A stretch of DNA of 64,000 nt from CAJQQY01 sp045106765 (lineage in GTDB: Bacteria > Bacteroidota > Bacteroidia > Chitinophagales > Saprospiraceae), in assembly GCA_045106765.1 (NCBI GenBank), contig JBGCFD010000190.1, forward strand, positions 1-64,000. The letters are read 5' to 3'. Positions 34,019 to 43,011 of the stretch are shown here, in pieces. The stretch's first letter is position 1, and every line of letters begins with the position of its first letter. The notes beneath the pieces were generated by a model, which did no database searches, was not told the DNA's origin, and worked only from the letters and a program-made list of their open reading frames with translations. The position numbers and the translations under genes are program-made.

Positions 34019-34729
34019 TTATTTTAAGGCATGAACCTTCTTACTATTTAATCTCAAAGATTCTGGCTTTTGGGGAATTGTTTTATAGGTATTATAAAGT
34101 AAATCACTTTTGGGAAAAAGTATTACCCAAGCTGTACAAAAGATAATAAAAAAATCAAGTGTAAAAGATTGATTTTTTTGATACCATTGTTCCACTTTAC
34201 CTTTGTATGGATAAATTTCATTTCGATAAATATCCCAAGGATCTTCTCCTTGTTCTTTCGCTAGAGTTACAATCTCTTCCTCGTCTCTAAAAATAATTGA
34301 GCCTACTCCAGTCAATCCTGGCGTCACATTATAAATTACTTTTTTTACGCCATCAGGATATTGATCAAAGCTTTTTTGCATCACAGGCCGTGGTCCAACA
34401 AAACTCATGTCACCTTTTAAAATATTTAAAATTTGAGGTAATTCATTAATTTTTGACTTTCTTAAGAAGCCACCCATAGGTGTAATTCTTGGGTCTTTTT
34501 TAGTCGTAATGATTCCTCCTGCCATGTTAGGACTATCCTTTAACATGGTTGCAAATTTATAAATATTAAATATATTATTTTTAAATCCTACTCGTTTTTG
34601 TAAATAAAAAATATATCCTTCCCCTGTCAATTTTAAGCCAATCGTAATTGGAATTAGTAAGGGAGAAAGTAAGATTAATACAATCAATGAAACGAGGAAA
34701 TCAAAAAACCGTTTAACTATTTTATACAT
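34019..34729 (-). CDS. Initiating sugar transferase, polyprenol-phosphate type (copy 1)
   Basis: A 236-residue membrane phosphoglycosyl transferase that moves a sugar-phosphate onto undecaprenyl phosphate. An N-terminal hydrophobic segment (RFFDFLVSLIVLILLSPLLI) precedes the catalytic core with DPRITPMGGFLRKSKINELP and GDMSFVGPRPV. The C-terminal third keeps GLTGVGSIIFRDEEE. It is of the short form and lacks the CoA-binding-like extension of WcaJ. A clear paralogue lies at 37990-38709. Confidence 0.88.
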   Translation of the reverse strand: MYKIVKRFFDFLVSLIVLILLSPLLIPITIGLKLTGEGYIFYLQKRVGFKNNIFNIYKFATMLKDSPNMAGGIITTKKDPRITPMGGFLRKSKINELPQILNILKGDMSFVGPRPVMQKSFDQYPDGVKKVIYNVTPGLTGVGSIIFRDEEEIVTLAKEQGEDPWDIYRNEIYPYKGKVEQWYQKNQSFTLDFFIIFCTAWVILFPKSDLLYNTYKTIPQKPESLRLNSKKVHALK

Positions 34730-34747
34730 AAAAAAATTAACGTTTAT

Positions 34748-35455
34748 TCATTTTTTAATTAAAACAACAATAGCATTAGAAGAAAAATAAGGACTACTTA
34801 TTTTAAATAAACATTTGGTATAAAAAGCTTCCACTTTTCCTAAAAAACTCTGCTTTGGAAAATAAGTATGACCAACATACCCTTTATATGAAACGACTTG
34901 AAATCCTACAGATTCAAATCGTTTTACATTTTTTTTTACCGGTCCAAGAGTCCATCTATAATATGCAGGAAATTTTCCATGCTGATCTTGGTCTCTCTGC
35001 TGAATATAAAATAAAATTTTATTTGATAAAAACTCAGGTAACAATAAATTAACACAGCTTGGAATAGAATACAAAGTTGCAAAAAAATGAACCGCCAATC
35101 CTCCTTTTTTTAAAGAAGAAAAAATATTTTTATGCAGCCTCTCAGGATATTGAATATGTTCTAATGTCATCTTTGAAAAAATCAAATCATATTGATCTTT
35201 TGGAACAAAGCGATTCGACGAAAAATCTAGCACTTTTCTTTTGAAGTTATTTTCTCCTTTCTTGAGTTCCTCTTTATCGACATCCACGAGTGTATAATTT
35301 AATCGCTTTTTTTGAATAAAATCATTGGATAAAAATGGATTTGCTCCTGCTCCAATTTCACAAATTTCTTTTAATTGGTATTTTGAAATTAATTCAGGAA
35401 TAATATTGTCGAAATCTCCCCAAGATTCTTTTATCGGTCTTACACTAAAACTCAA
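34748..35455 (-). CDS. Class I SAM-dependent methyltransferase
   Basis: A 235-residue methyltransferase. The SAM-binding region is EICEIGAGANPFLSNDFIQK (about 32-51), with acidic VDVDKEELKKGE after the second strand and FSKMTLEHIQYPERLHKNIF as the post-loop. The C-terminal half (LGPVKKNVKRFESVGFQVVS) fits small O-methyltransferases. In this locus it probably methylates a sugar or an acyl group, but the target is not shown. Confidence 0.75.
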   Translation of the reverse strand: MSFSVRPIKESWGDFDNIIPELISKYQLKEICEIGAGANPFLSNDFIQKKRLNYTLVDVDKEELKKGENNFKRKVLDFSSNRFVPKDQYDLIFSKMTLEHIQYPERLHKNIFSSLKKGGLAVHFFATLYSIPSCVNLLLPEFLSNKILFYIQQRDQDQHGKFPAYYRWTLGPVKKNVKRFESVGFQVVSYKGYVGHTYFPKQSFLGKVEAFYTKCLFKISSPYFSSNAIVVLIKK

Positions 35456-35463
35456 CTTATCAA

Positions 35464-36675
35464 TTACATTTTTTGATCTAACGATTTACCCGTTTCGATA
35501 TGATGAAAGTCCGATAAATGTTTACTCAATAAAGATACAATTGCCGCTTTGTTTACCGTATCATTTTTAAACATATCTTGAAATTCAGTTAAAACCTCAT
35601 CAATACTTTGATAGTCTGGAACGCTTTCATTTTTGATTACGCCTAGTGCTTCAAAACGATTCATATCCACCATATCTTCTTTGGTAAAAAACTCTTCGTA
35701 TGATTTTTCACCAGATGTATCCGTTGTAAAAAAGTAGACTGGATATTTTTTCATTCCATATTCCCAATTAGCCGCTTTGACTCTTGCTTCCTCATCGCTT
35801 TGGCAATAGTCAGGTTCCATTCCTATTTCTCTTAAAAAATGTTCTGCGATTGTAGAAAACGTCATCATCTGATTTTCATCTAACTTTGGAAAAAAGATAT
35901 TTTTCGAATCTCCCAAAACACAGGCGAGCATACATAATTGCCCTGACTCAATTGGTGAAACAAAATATCGTTTTACATCATTAGGCGAAGACAAAGGTTG
36001 GCGTTTTAAAATTCTTTGAATAAAACCAAAAAGTAAACTACCATTTGAAAAAGCAACATTGGCAAATCTAGCCGTACTAATTTTTAGATCATTCGTATAA
36101 GCCATCAAAACTTTTTCCATTAATTTTTTACTCGCGCCCATCACGTTGACGGGATTCGCCGCTTTGTCTGTAGAAACAGAAAAGAAATGTTCTGGCGGAT
36201 TTTCCATGGCTAAATCCAAAATAGCTTTCGTATTGAAAACATTATTTTTGATCATGGCTTCAATCGCCAAATGATCTTTCTCAGATCGAACATGTTTGTG
36301 TGCAGCAAAACAAGCCACAATATCAAAAGAATTATTCCGATACATTCTTGCAAAAATATCACTTCCAAAATCAAATGGGTAAGTAATATACTCATGAGGA
36401 ATAAATTCGTTGTAAGCACTTCGTAAATCCCTCGTCAGTTCCGTTAACCCATTTTCACTATAATCTACCACCGTTAATTTCGCAGGTCGGAATGGTAAAA
36501 TGGCTTTGATGAATGATGATCCAATGGTTCCTGCACCACCAATGACAAGAACAGATTTACCTGTTATTTTTTCTGTTAATTCTGCTCGATTCGCTTCAAT
36601 ATCTTTTTTAAAGAAACTCTCTTGTCTCTTCGTGATATATTTTTTGATAAATTCGTCTTGGTTGAAAAACAACAT
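35464..36675 (-). CDS. NDP-sugar 4,6-dehydratase of the CapD/FlaA1 type
   Basis: A 403-residue enzyme of the polysaccharide-biosynthesis SDR group. A 40-residue N-terminal extension precedes the cofactor site VLVIGGAGTIGSSF. The catalytic stretch STDKAANPVNVMGASKK has Met in place of the SDR Tyr, as in FlaA1/PglF-type UDP-GlcNAc dehydratases that use Asp/Lys/Met chemistry. The expected product is a UDP-4-keto-6-deoxy-HexNAc. The aminotransferase upstream in the operon is the natural next step, separated by a 187-bp gap holding a palindromic repeat. Confidence 0.82.
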   Translation of the reverse strand: MLFFNQDEFIKKYITKRQESFFKKDIEANRAELTEKITGKSVLVIGGAGTIGSSFIKAILPFRPAKLTVVDYSENGLTELTRDLRSAYNEFIPHEYITYPFDFGSDIFARMYRNNSFDIVACFAAHKHVRSEKDHLAIEAMIKNNVFNTKAILDLAMENPPEHFFSVSTDKAANPVNVMGASKKLMEKVLMAYTNDLKISTARFANVAFSNGSLLFGFIQRILKRQPLSSPNDVKRYFVSPIESGQLCMLACVLGDSKNIFFPKLDENQMMTFSTIAEHFLREIGMEPDYCQSDEEARVKAANWEYGMKKYPVYFFTTDTSGEKSYEEFFTKEDMVDMNRFEALGVIKNESVPDYQSIDEVLTEFQDMFKNDTVNKAAIVSLLSKHLSDFHHIETGKSLDQKM

Positions 36676-36726
36676 ATTTAGGGATTTTGATTCTTAAATT
36701 AATTTTTTAAAAACACAGAGTAATTT

Positions 36727-36817
36727 TTTTTACCACATAGGCACATAGAAAACATAGTCTTTACCGCTAAAACGTATATAAAAAATCTATGTTTTCTATG
36801 TGCCTATGTGGTAAAAA
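36727..36817. repeat. Palindromic repeat, copy C, inside the polysaccharide operon
   Basis: Arms 36727-36757 and 36787-36817 are perfect 31-bp inverted repeats around a 29-nt loop. The arm has TACCACATAGGCACATAG then AAAACATAG, three CATAG words. It shares the arm design of copies A and B but not their flanking sequence. It fills the gap between the aminotransferase and dehydratase genes and could modulate read-through. Confidence 0.8.
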
Positions 36818-36862
36818 TATACTCTGTTTTAAATTCCAAACTATTTGTCTGCGATTCTAATT

Positions 36863-37993
36863 TTAAAAAACTGATTTTATAACTTTTACCACTTCAGCTA
36901 ATTGCGTTTCTTTCAAATTTACGGAACTTGGAATACTTAAACTATTGGCGTGAACTACTCGTGAATGATCTTCCTTCGAAACATAAATATTATTTTGAAA
37001 CATTGGTAATTGATTCATTGGCATCCAAAATGGACGAGCAATAATTTGATTTTCTTTTAGTGCATCTAAAATCTCAGCTTGCTTTTTTGAGCTAAAAGTG
37101 AATAACCAACAATTAGGATCGACTTCTTTTTCAACTTTTTGAAATTGAATATCTCCAACATTTTGGAGGTGTTGACGATAGTACGCATCTATCGTTTTTT
37201 TATTTTTTAAAAATCCATCAAACTGTTCCATTTGTGCCACACCAATTGCTGCCAATACGTTGACCATTCGATAGTTAAAACCAATTTCGTCATGGTAATA
37301 AGTATTAGGATCTGCTTTAGCTTGAGTCGTTAAATGTTTTGCTCGTTTCGCTAAATCTTCATTATTAGTAACAATGACTCCACCACCACCAGTTGTGATA
37401 ATTTTATTTCCATTAAAACTAAAAACGCCCATATCTCCAAAAGCACCTGAATGCTTCCCTTCGTAATATGACCCAAGAGATTCGCTAGCATCTTCTACTA
37501 TGACTATATTATATTTTTTGCAAATTTCAACTAATCGTGGCATGTCGCAAATATTTCCCAAAACATGAACAGGCATGATTGCTTTGATTGGTTTGCCAGT
37601 TGATTTAAGATAAGTGAGTCCTTCTTTATTTTCAGTTTCGTTGGCTAAAAATTCTTCCAACAAATCTAAATCCATTTGCCAGGTGTTTGGATCAACATCT
37701 ATAAAAATTGGATTAGCATAAGTGTAAGAAGCAGCATTTGCAGAAGCTATAAATGTAATATTTGGAACGATCAAATGGTCGCCCAATTTCACATCAAACA
37801 TGTGCATAGTCAAATGTAATCCAGATGTTCCGTTTACACATGCCACTCCATATTTTGCGCCAGCATATTCTGCTACCATATTTTCAAATTGGGTTACAAA
37901 ACTACCCGCAGAAGAAACCCAACCTGTGTCGAGACATTCTTTGACATATTTCCATTCATTGCCTGCTAAGTGTGGTATAGAAAGTGGAATCAT
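36863..37993 (-). CDS. DegT/DnrJ/EryC1-type sugar aminotransferase
   Basis: A 376-residue PLP enzyme that aminates a nucleotide keto-sugar. The PLP Lys is Lys197 in FSFNGNKIITTGGGG, the ring-stacking Asp is Asp168 in VEDASESLG, and GTSGLH is near 55-60. The NGNK motif groups it with LegC/PglE-like enzymes acting on UDP-4-keto-6-deoxy-HexNAc. Its start overlaps the end of the second sugar transferase by 4 bp. With the dehydratase it should make a UDP-4-amino-4,6-dideoxy-HexNAc. Confidence 0.88.
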   Translation of the reverse strand: MIPLSIPHLAGNEWKYVKECLDTGWVSSAGSFVTQFENMVAEYAGAKYGVACVNGTSGLHLTMHMFDVKLGDHLIVPNITFIASANAASYTYANPIFIDVDPNTWQMDLDLLEEFLANETENKEGLTYLKSTGKPIKAIMPVHVLGNICDMPRLVEICKKYNIVIVEDASESLGSYYEGKHSGAFGDMGVFSFNGNKIITTGGGGVIVTNNEDLAKRAKHLTTQAKADPNTYYHDEIGFNYRMVNVLAAIGVAQMEQFDGFLKNKKTIDAYYRQHLQNVGDIQFQKVEKEVDPNCWLFTFSSKKQAEILDALKENQIIARPFWMPMNQLPMFQNNIYVSKEDHSRVVHANSLSIPSSVNLKETQLAEVVKVIKSVF

Positions 37994-38709
37994 TGAGCAA
38001 TAGGTTTATAAAGTTGATGAATACCTTCGATGGTTAAAGTCTCAGGTCGTTGTGGTAGATCTTTAAATGCTGAAAAAACGAGTTGACTTTTGGGAGATAC
38101 AATTTGCCAAAACGTGAGAAACAAAATGATAAAATCTGTAGTAAATGAAATATTATGATAATACCATTTTTCCAAAGCACCTTTATATGGATAAATATGA
38201 GATTGATAATATTCTAATGGTTCACCTCCTCGTTTTTTCACCTCAGAAACTAATTTTTCTTCGTCTCTAAAAATCAATGAACCGATTCCAGTTATACCTG
38301 GGCGGTTTTTATAGATAACGTCTTGAACGTCAAGCGTATATTTCTTAAAGCTTTTAAAAAGTAATGGCCGAGGGCCGACTAATGACATATCTCCTAAAAT
38401 AACATTGAATATTTGAGGTAACTCGTTGATTTTTGTGATACGAAGATATTTTCCAACCTTAGTAATTCGAGGATCATTTCGAAGGGTTACCGTTTTGTTT
38501 CCGATGCTAGGACTATTTTTTAGCATGGTAGCCAATTTGAAAATTTTTAATAGTTCAAAATTATATCCAATCCTTTCTTGAAAATAAAATACCTCTCCTT
38601 CGTCTGTTATTTTTAAAGCGATAAAAATAGGAATGAGTAATGGAGAAAGAATCAAAACTCCCAAAGTAGTAAAAAACAAATCGAAAAATCTTTTAAAATA
38701 AGGATACAT
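37990..38709 (-). CDS. Initiating sugar transferase, polyprenol-phosphate type (copy 2)
   Basis: A 239-residue phosphoglycosyl transferase closely related along its whole length to the protein at 34019-34729. Shared segments include RFFDLF-like membrane start, ILSPLLIPIFIALKI, KLATMLKNSP, DPRITKVGKYLRITKINELP, GDMSLVGPRP, GITGIGSLIFRDEEK and IYPYKGALEKWYYHN. Two initiating transferases in one locus could feed different first sugars. It lies directly before the aminotransferase gene (4-bp overlap). Confidence 0.88.
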   Translation of the reverse strand: MYPYFKRFFDLFFTTLGVLILSPLLIPIFIALKITDEGEVFYFQERIGYNFELLKIFKLATMLKNSPSIGNKTVTLRNDPRITKVGKYLRITKINELPQIFNVILGDMSLVGPRPLLFKSFKKYTLDVQDVIYKNRPGITGIGSLIFRDEEKLVSEVKKRGGEPLEYYQSHIYPYKGALEKWYYHNISFTTDFIILFLTFWQIVSPKSQLVFSAFKDLPQRPETLTIEGIHQLYKPIAQ

Positions 38710-38712
38710 ATT

Positions 38713-39783
38713 TTAAATCAGATCTGTTTCTTTCATTACGATTGGCAAGGCATCTACTTCTCTCAAAAAGATCAAGTCTTTTTCAAATTCATACATTTTG
38801 AATTCACGATCAAAAGATTCATCTTCATCTAAAAGTCGAATAGTATCTTCACAAAAGTTGGCTCCTCCTAATGCAAATGAAGAAGTAAATGCAACATGGC
38901 GAACATTGATTTCAGTTACAAATGGTTTCCCATTCGCATCCTCCTTTAAGTCAACTGTAAAAAATCCATGTCGCTCAGCACCTGTTTGTTCAAACATAAT
39001 TTCAATCGCTTTGTGGGATGCTTCAAAAACTTTTTCATCATTGAGCAATCTACCATAAGAGGTATTTCCAGTAATTCCAGATGGAGAAACTTTTGACATA
39101 ATGTAATTCACTCGTTCTCCAACCGCTGATCGAAGCAATTTTCCATTATGATATAAAAACTTACAAGCCAAGTTTCTTCCAGACAAAAAATCACTTGCGA
39201 GAAAATTTGTTACTCCTTGATTTATAGAAACCCATTTGATCAAATCTGCAAAAGACTGCACTTTAAAAGAACCTAATCCACTTGATCCTGTGGCACTTCG
39301 CACCCAAAATGGATAGGTCAATTTTTCTCTAATTTTCTCTTCTAGGTTCTCTTCTGTTGGATCAATATCAACGGAATTAGGAACAAGTCCATGAGGTGCT
39401 AAAGCTTTAGTCAAAACAGATTTATCAATCATATTTTCAACTGCTTTGATATCCGGTATCAGCGCCTTGCATGGTAAAGTTCCTTCAGCTTGCTTTTGAC
39501 TCCAAGTTTGAACTTCCACTTCTGGAAGAATGACTGCCATATTAATTTCATTCTCTCGAATGATTTTTTCCATAGCCTCCCAATAACCTTCCTGAGTAGA
39601 TCGAGGAGTGATAAATGACTTTTCAAAAAGATGATGTTGATAAAGTCCAACTGCATATTTGTGAATATCAGTTCCGAAGAGTCGATAGTTTTTGTAGCTA
39701 CTTAATTCTTTTAAGGATCTAGCAAAACTTCGAGGTGTTGGTCCACCTGTTCCTGTGATAAGGATGTTTAGAGTGTTCTTCAT
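38713..39783 (-). CDS. ATP-grasp family ligase
   Basis: A 356-residue protein with a pre-ATP-grasp N-terminal domain (ILITGTGGPTPRSFARSLKE, VILPEVEVQTW) and an ATP-grasp core (KALAPHGLVPNSVDIDPTEE, then WVRSATGSSGLGSFKVQSFA as the ATP-binding loop, and TVDLKEDANGKPFVTEINVR as the metal site). Related proteins ligate a carboxylate to an amine. Sitting 3 bp from a sugar transferase and next to amino-sugar genes, it may attach an amino acid or acid to an amino sugar; that is inference. Confidence 0.75.
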   Translation of the reverse strand: MKNTLNILITGTGGPTPRSFARSLKELSSYKNYRLFGTDIHKYAVGLYQHHLFEKSFITPRSTQEGYWEAMEKIIRENEINMAVILPEVEVQTWSQKQAEGTLPCKALIPDIKAVENMIDKSVLTKALAPHGLVPNSVDIDPTEENLEEKIREKLTYPFWVRSATGSSGLGSFKVQSFADLIKWVSINQGVTNFLASDFLSGRNLACKFLYHNGKLLRSAVGERVNYIMSKVSPSGITGNTSYGRLLNDEKVFEASHKAIEIMFEQTGAERHGFFTVDLKEDANGKPFVTEINVRHVAFTSSFALGGANFCEDTIRLLDEDESFDREFKMYEFEKDLIFLREVDALPIVMKETDLI

Positions 39784-39795
39784 ATAAAAATCAAA

Positions 39796-40539
39796 TTAGA
39801 ATGAGTACCAAATCTTACCTAAGTACTCATAAATAGCTCTGTTGGTTTTTATTAAATTATCTGTATTTGGCAAAATGCTAAAACAGAATATATCGCTTGA
39901 ATTTTTTAAGTAGTGGTTTGTTGGAGCAGGAATTGGATGGAGTCCAATTTTTTGAAAAGCGTATATAGCTCTTGGCAAATGACAGGCATCTGTTACTACA
40001 ATAAGTTTTGTCTCATTTCCAAACTCCGTTTTATAATGTTCTGCTTCTTGCAAAGTATTTTTTGCAAGAGGTAACATTGCAATTTTAGACCTCGAAACAC
40101 CTAAAGAAATTGCAGCTTGTTTTTGAACTTCAGCTTGGCTTTTCGGTTGGCTTCCATTTCCTCCGGAGGAAATTATTTTACTTTTTGGAATCAATCGAGA
40201 AATTCGTATTCCTTCAATTAATCTTCCTAAAGCGGAACTCGATAATTGAATGTTGGCTGGTAAAGTATTATTTGATTTATGTCCTCCACCAAGTATAATT
40301 ATGTGAACTGAATCTTCCGAAAATGTTTCCAATTCACTTAAAACTAGATAATCATTTTCTAAAGAATTGATTAATAAATTTGGAATTGTAGGTGTCGAAA
40401 AAATAAAAAAAAGTGCAATTGCAATTCCAAAAAAGTATTTACCAATCGTCTTTTTGAAAAAACATAACAATACTCCTACAAATAAAAAAAAACTAATTAA
40501 GGAAAGAACCGAGCAAAAGAATTTTATTAATGATAGCAT
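39796..40539 (-). CDS. YdcF/ElyC-like DUF218 membrane protein
   Basis: A 247-residue protein with two N-terminal membrane helices (about 5-30 and 33-50) and a DUF218 domain. Typical motifs are IIILGGGHKSNNTLPA, RLIEGIRISRLIPKSKIISS followed by GGNG, ESxx-like NTLQEAEHY, and IVVTDACHLPRAIYAFQKIG. Family members act on or near polyprenol carriers and envelope sugars, but the reaction is not settled. It is embedded between the ATP-grasp and CapK-like genes in the same operon. Confidence 0.8.
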   Translation of the reverse strand: MLSLIKFFCSVLSLISFFLFVGVLLCFFKKTIGKYFFGIAIALFFIFSTPTIPNLLINSLENDYLVLSELETFSEDSVHIIILGGGHKSNNTLPANIQLSSSALGRLIEGIRISRLIPKSKIISSGGNGSQPKSQAEVQKQAAISLGVSRSKIAMLPLAKNTLQEAEHYKTEFGNETKLIVVTDACHLPRAIYAFQKIGLHPIPAPTNHYLKNSSDIFCFSILPNTDNLIKTNRAIYEYLGKIWYSF

Positions 40540-40551
40540 AAAAAATGCTAC

Positions 40552-41868
40552 TTAGGATGATTGATATTTATTAATAACTTTCTTTCTTTTGCCTGAATTC
40601 AACAATGGGATACCATCAACATAACTAACTTTTATAATTGCATCTAAACCAAAGTAGGTTTTAAATTCTTCTATTAATTCTTGCTCTCTTGAAAAATCCC
40701 CTTCTAAATTTAAAATAAATTCATACTCCTTTTCTCCAGTTTGAATAAATTGATATTGCACAATTTCGGGATAATTCCAGAGATTATTCGTAATCGTAAA
40801 TGATGAAATAATTTCACCATTAGTATCAAAGACCATATCCATCCTTCGTCCTTCAACGTTAGTAAAAACAGGAGTTTTAAAAGAACACTTTGAGCTAGGT
40901 TTTTTAATTCCTAAGTCTCCCGTATCGTATCGAATGATCGGCATTCCATAATTATATAGATCCGTTACCACGATTCTTCCAAGTTTACCTTCAGCTACTG
41001 GTTCGTCTTTCCCAAGTTTTAGAATTTCAAAAACATAACTTGCTGTATTCAAATGAAATTCATTATTCTCCTCTAAACATTGCTGAGCTAAAATTCCGTT
41101 TTCGACATTCGAATATCTCGATACGACTTTGGTTCCAAACTGTTTTTCTAACTTTTCCTTGGTAGTTTTATTGATTGCTTCGGACATTGCAATGATAGAA
41201 CCTACATTATATTTTTCAACATGGAGGTTTTTTCTATCAATATATTCACTAATCACTTCCAATGCTGAGGCATAACTTAAAATTCCTTTTTTGGATGAAC
41301 CCACAGAAAGTGATTTAAGAATATGTTCAATAGAACTATCTGATAAATCAGTCACGTCTGCTGCTAATATATTTTGCGCCCAAGCACTTAGCGCATTTTT
41401 TTGATTGACGGAATTCCAAATTTTGAGATAGAGTAATTTTTGTCCAATATCATAACCTGCCTTTTTTGCAAAATAAATAGTATCAGCAGTATTCCTTTTT
41501 TGCTTGTTGATATTTTGAAGAATTTTAAATGGCGTTCCTGTAGAACCACTCGTTACCACAGATTTTAATTCTTCCTTTTTAAATTTATTGGAAATTAATT
41601 TTTCAAAATTTTGGCGAATAATATTTTTATCCATGACTGGAAAATCAGTCAAATCCTTTTTCCCTTTTAAACCTGAATAGAACGAAGTGGAATGAGTTGC
41701 GTGGTGAAGTAAACTTTGCAATGTTGCCAATTGCATTTTCTTTGCTTCCTCAGAATTTCCGTTTTCTAAAACACTTTGAATGTTCTCAAAATGTTTTCCA
41801 ACTTGTCGGTCTTTAATTCGATCAAGTGTCCAAAAAAAACTCTTCCTTAATTGTTCTAATAATTCCAA
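40552..41868 (-). CDS. CapK/PaaK-like adenylate-forming enzyme
   Basis: A 438-residue member of the phenylacetate-CoA-ligase-like family. The ATP loop is VVTSGSTGTPFKILQN (about 105-120), and later motifs are YSNVENGILAQQC and IIRYDTGDLGI (near 318-328). Capsule loci often carry such proteins (CapK-like), thought to activate an acid for transfer to the glycan. Length is normal. It lies 21 bp after the NodB-like gene and 12 bp before the DUF218 gene. Confidence 0.8.
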   Translation of the reverse strand: MELLEQLRKSFFWTLDRIKDRQVGKHFENIQSVLENGNSEEAKKMQLATLQSLLHHATHSTSFYSGLKGKKDLTDFPVMDKNIIRQNFEKLISNKFKKEELKSVVTSGSTGTPFKILQNINKQKRNTADTIYFAKKAGYDIGQKLLYLKIWNSVNQKNALSAWAQNILAADVTDLSDSSIEHILKSLSVGSSKKGILSYASALEVISEYIDRKNLHVEKYNVGSIIAMSEAINKTTKEKLEKQFGTKVVSRYSNVENGILAQQCLEENNEFHLNTASYVFEILKLGKDEPVAEGKLGRIVVTDLYNYGMPIIRYDTGDLGIKKPSSKCSFKTPVFTNVEGRRMDMVFDTNGEIISSFTITNNLWNYPEIVQYQFIQTGEKEYEFILNLEGDFSREQELIEEFKTYFGLDAIIKVSYVDGIPLLNSGKRKKVINKYQSS

Positions 41869-41889
41869 TTCAAAATGGTTTTTGTATTA

Positions 41890-43011
41890 TTAATTTGAAG
41901 CATCCATTAATTCACCTAATTCTACTGTTGTCATGAATTCCACATCAGGCCATTTTTTCATTATCTCATTCAACAATATTTTTAATTGCTTTAATCCAAC
42001 CTCTCTATTTTTAGGATCAATATGTCCGCAAAAATTGACCCTATGAGTACTTATATTTGCTGGTTTATTCCAACGAAAAGCAATAGATATCTCTGCGAGA
42101 CATTCATTAATTGCATCATTGCCAGGATTTAAAAAAGGTTCAAAAACACAATTTCTTAAAATATATCTTTGCCCTACTTTATTTCGTTTTCCTAAAGTTT
42201 GGTAGCGATTTTTATATTTTCCTCTGCCTTGATGTTCGCTTTTTTTTATTAAAGAATCTATATATTTTATTCCACCTTCTGCAAGTGCTTCCTCTAAGGA
42301 ATGGTGAGCATAAATGCCAGGAGCTGTAAAATGTTGTGCCTTAAATCCAAAAACTTTTTCGAATTGAATTAAACCATCTTGAGCAATTTTAATTAATTGG
42401 TCATTTTCCTCAAACTTATAAAATGCAAATGCTCTTTCATAGGACATGATAGAAATATCAGGCTGAGTTAATCCTGCGTACGATCTATTTTGAATACAAG
42501 CAATGACTTCTTCATTTTTATTTTTTAGATGATCCAAAAAATTCGAAACATTAAAATGCTCTCGACCATGAGATTGTGGATATAATAATTTGTTAGAAAT
42601 TCCTTCTTTCCAAAGATCCCATGTCCCTTCATATCCAGGCAATGAATTCAACGTACCTGGTAACAATTCAAAATGATACTCAGAATAATTTGAATCAATT
42701 ATTTTTTGAAAATCTAAATTAACTGGTAATGTAAATGCGGTAAAAACTGGCGAATTTCCATGCTTATCTTTAACCGAAGAGAGAGTATCAAAAAGATGTT
42801 CTAAATCTTTCTTATCTTCTAAACAATCAAATTGATCAAAGTGATTTTTATGTATTTCCAGTCCTACTTTTTCTAAATTAGCTTTAGCCTGCTTGGAGGC
42901 CATCCTTATATTTCCATAGTCATCAACTGAAATAACTACAATCTTTCTATTCGTTCTCCAGCCTGGAATATTTTTTAAATTAATTAACGCCTTGCGCTTC
43001 TTGCTTAACAT
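41890..43011 (-). CDS. NodB-like polysaccharide deacetylase family protein (paralogue 1)
   Basis: A 373-residue protein with the outline of the carbohydrate esterase 4 / NodB fold. Motif 1 is VVISVDDYGNIR with Asp30-Asp31, motif 2 the zinc-type HGREHFNV, and a C-terminal block STHRVNFCG. No signal peptide is seen, so it would work in the cytoplasm. It overlaps the upstream glycosyltransferase gene by 32 bp. The paralogue at 51798-52943 shares all three blocks. Deacetylation of an N-acetyl sugar intermediate is the family-based guess. Confidence 0.65.
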   Translation of the reverse strand: MLSKKRKALINLKNIPGWRTNRKIVVISVDDYGNIRMASKQAKANLEKVGLEIHKNHFDQFDCLEDKKDLEHLFDTLSSVKDKHGNSPVFTAFTLPVNLDFQKIIDSNYSEYHFELLPGTLNSLPGYEGTWDLWKEGISNKLLYPQSHGREHFNVSNFLDHLKNKNEEVIACIQNRSYAGLTQPDISIMSYERAFAFYKFEENDQLIKIAQDGLIQFEKVFGFKAQHFTAPGIYAHHSLEEALAEGGIKYIDSLIKKSEHQGRGKYKNRYQTLGKRNKVGQRYILRNCVFEPFLNPGNDAINECLAEISIAFRWNKPANISTHRVNFCGHIDPKNREVGLKQLKILLNEIMKKWPDVEFMTTVELGELMDASN

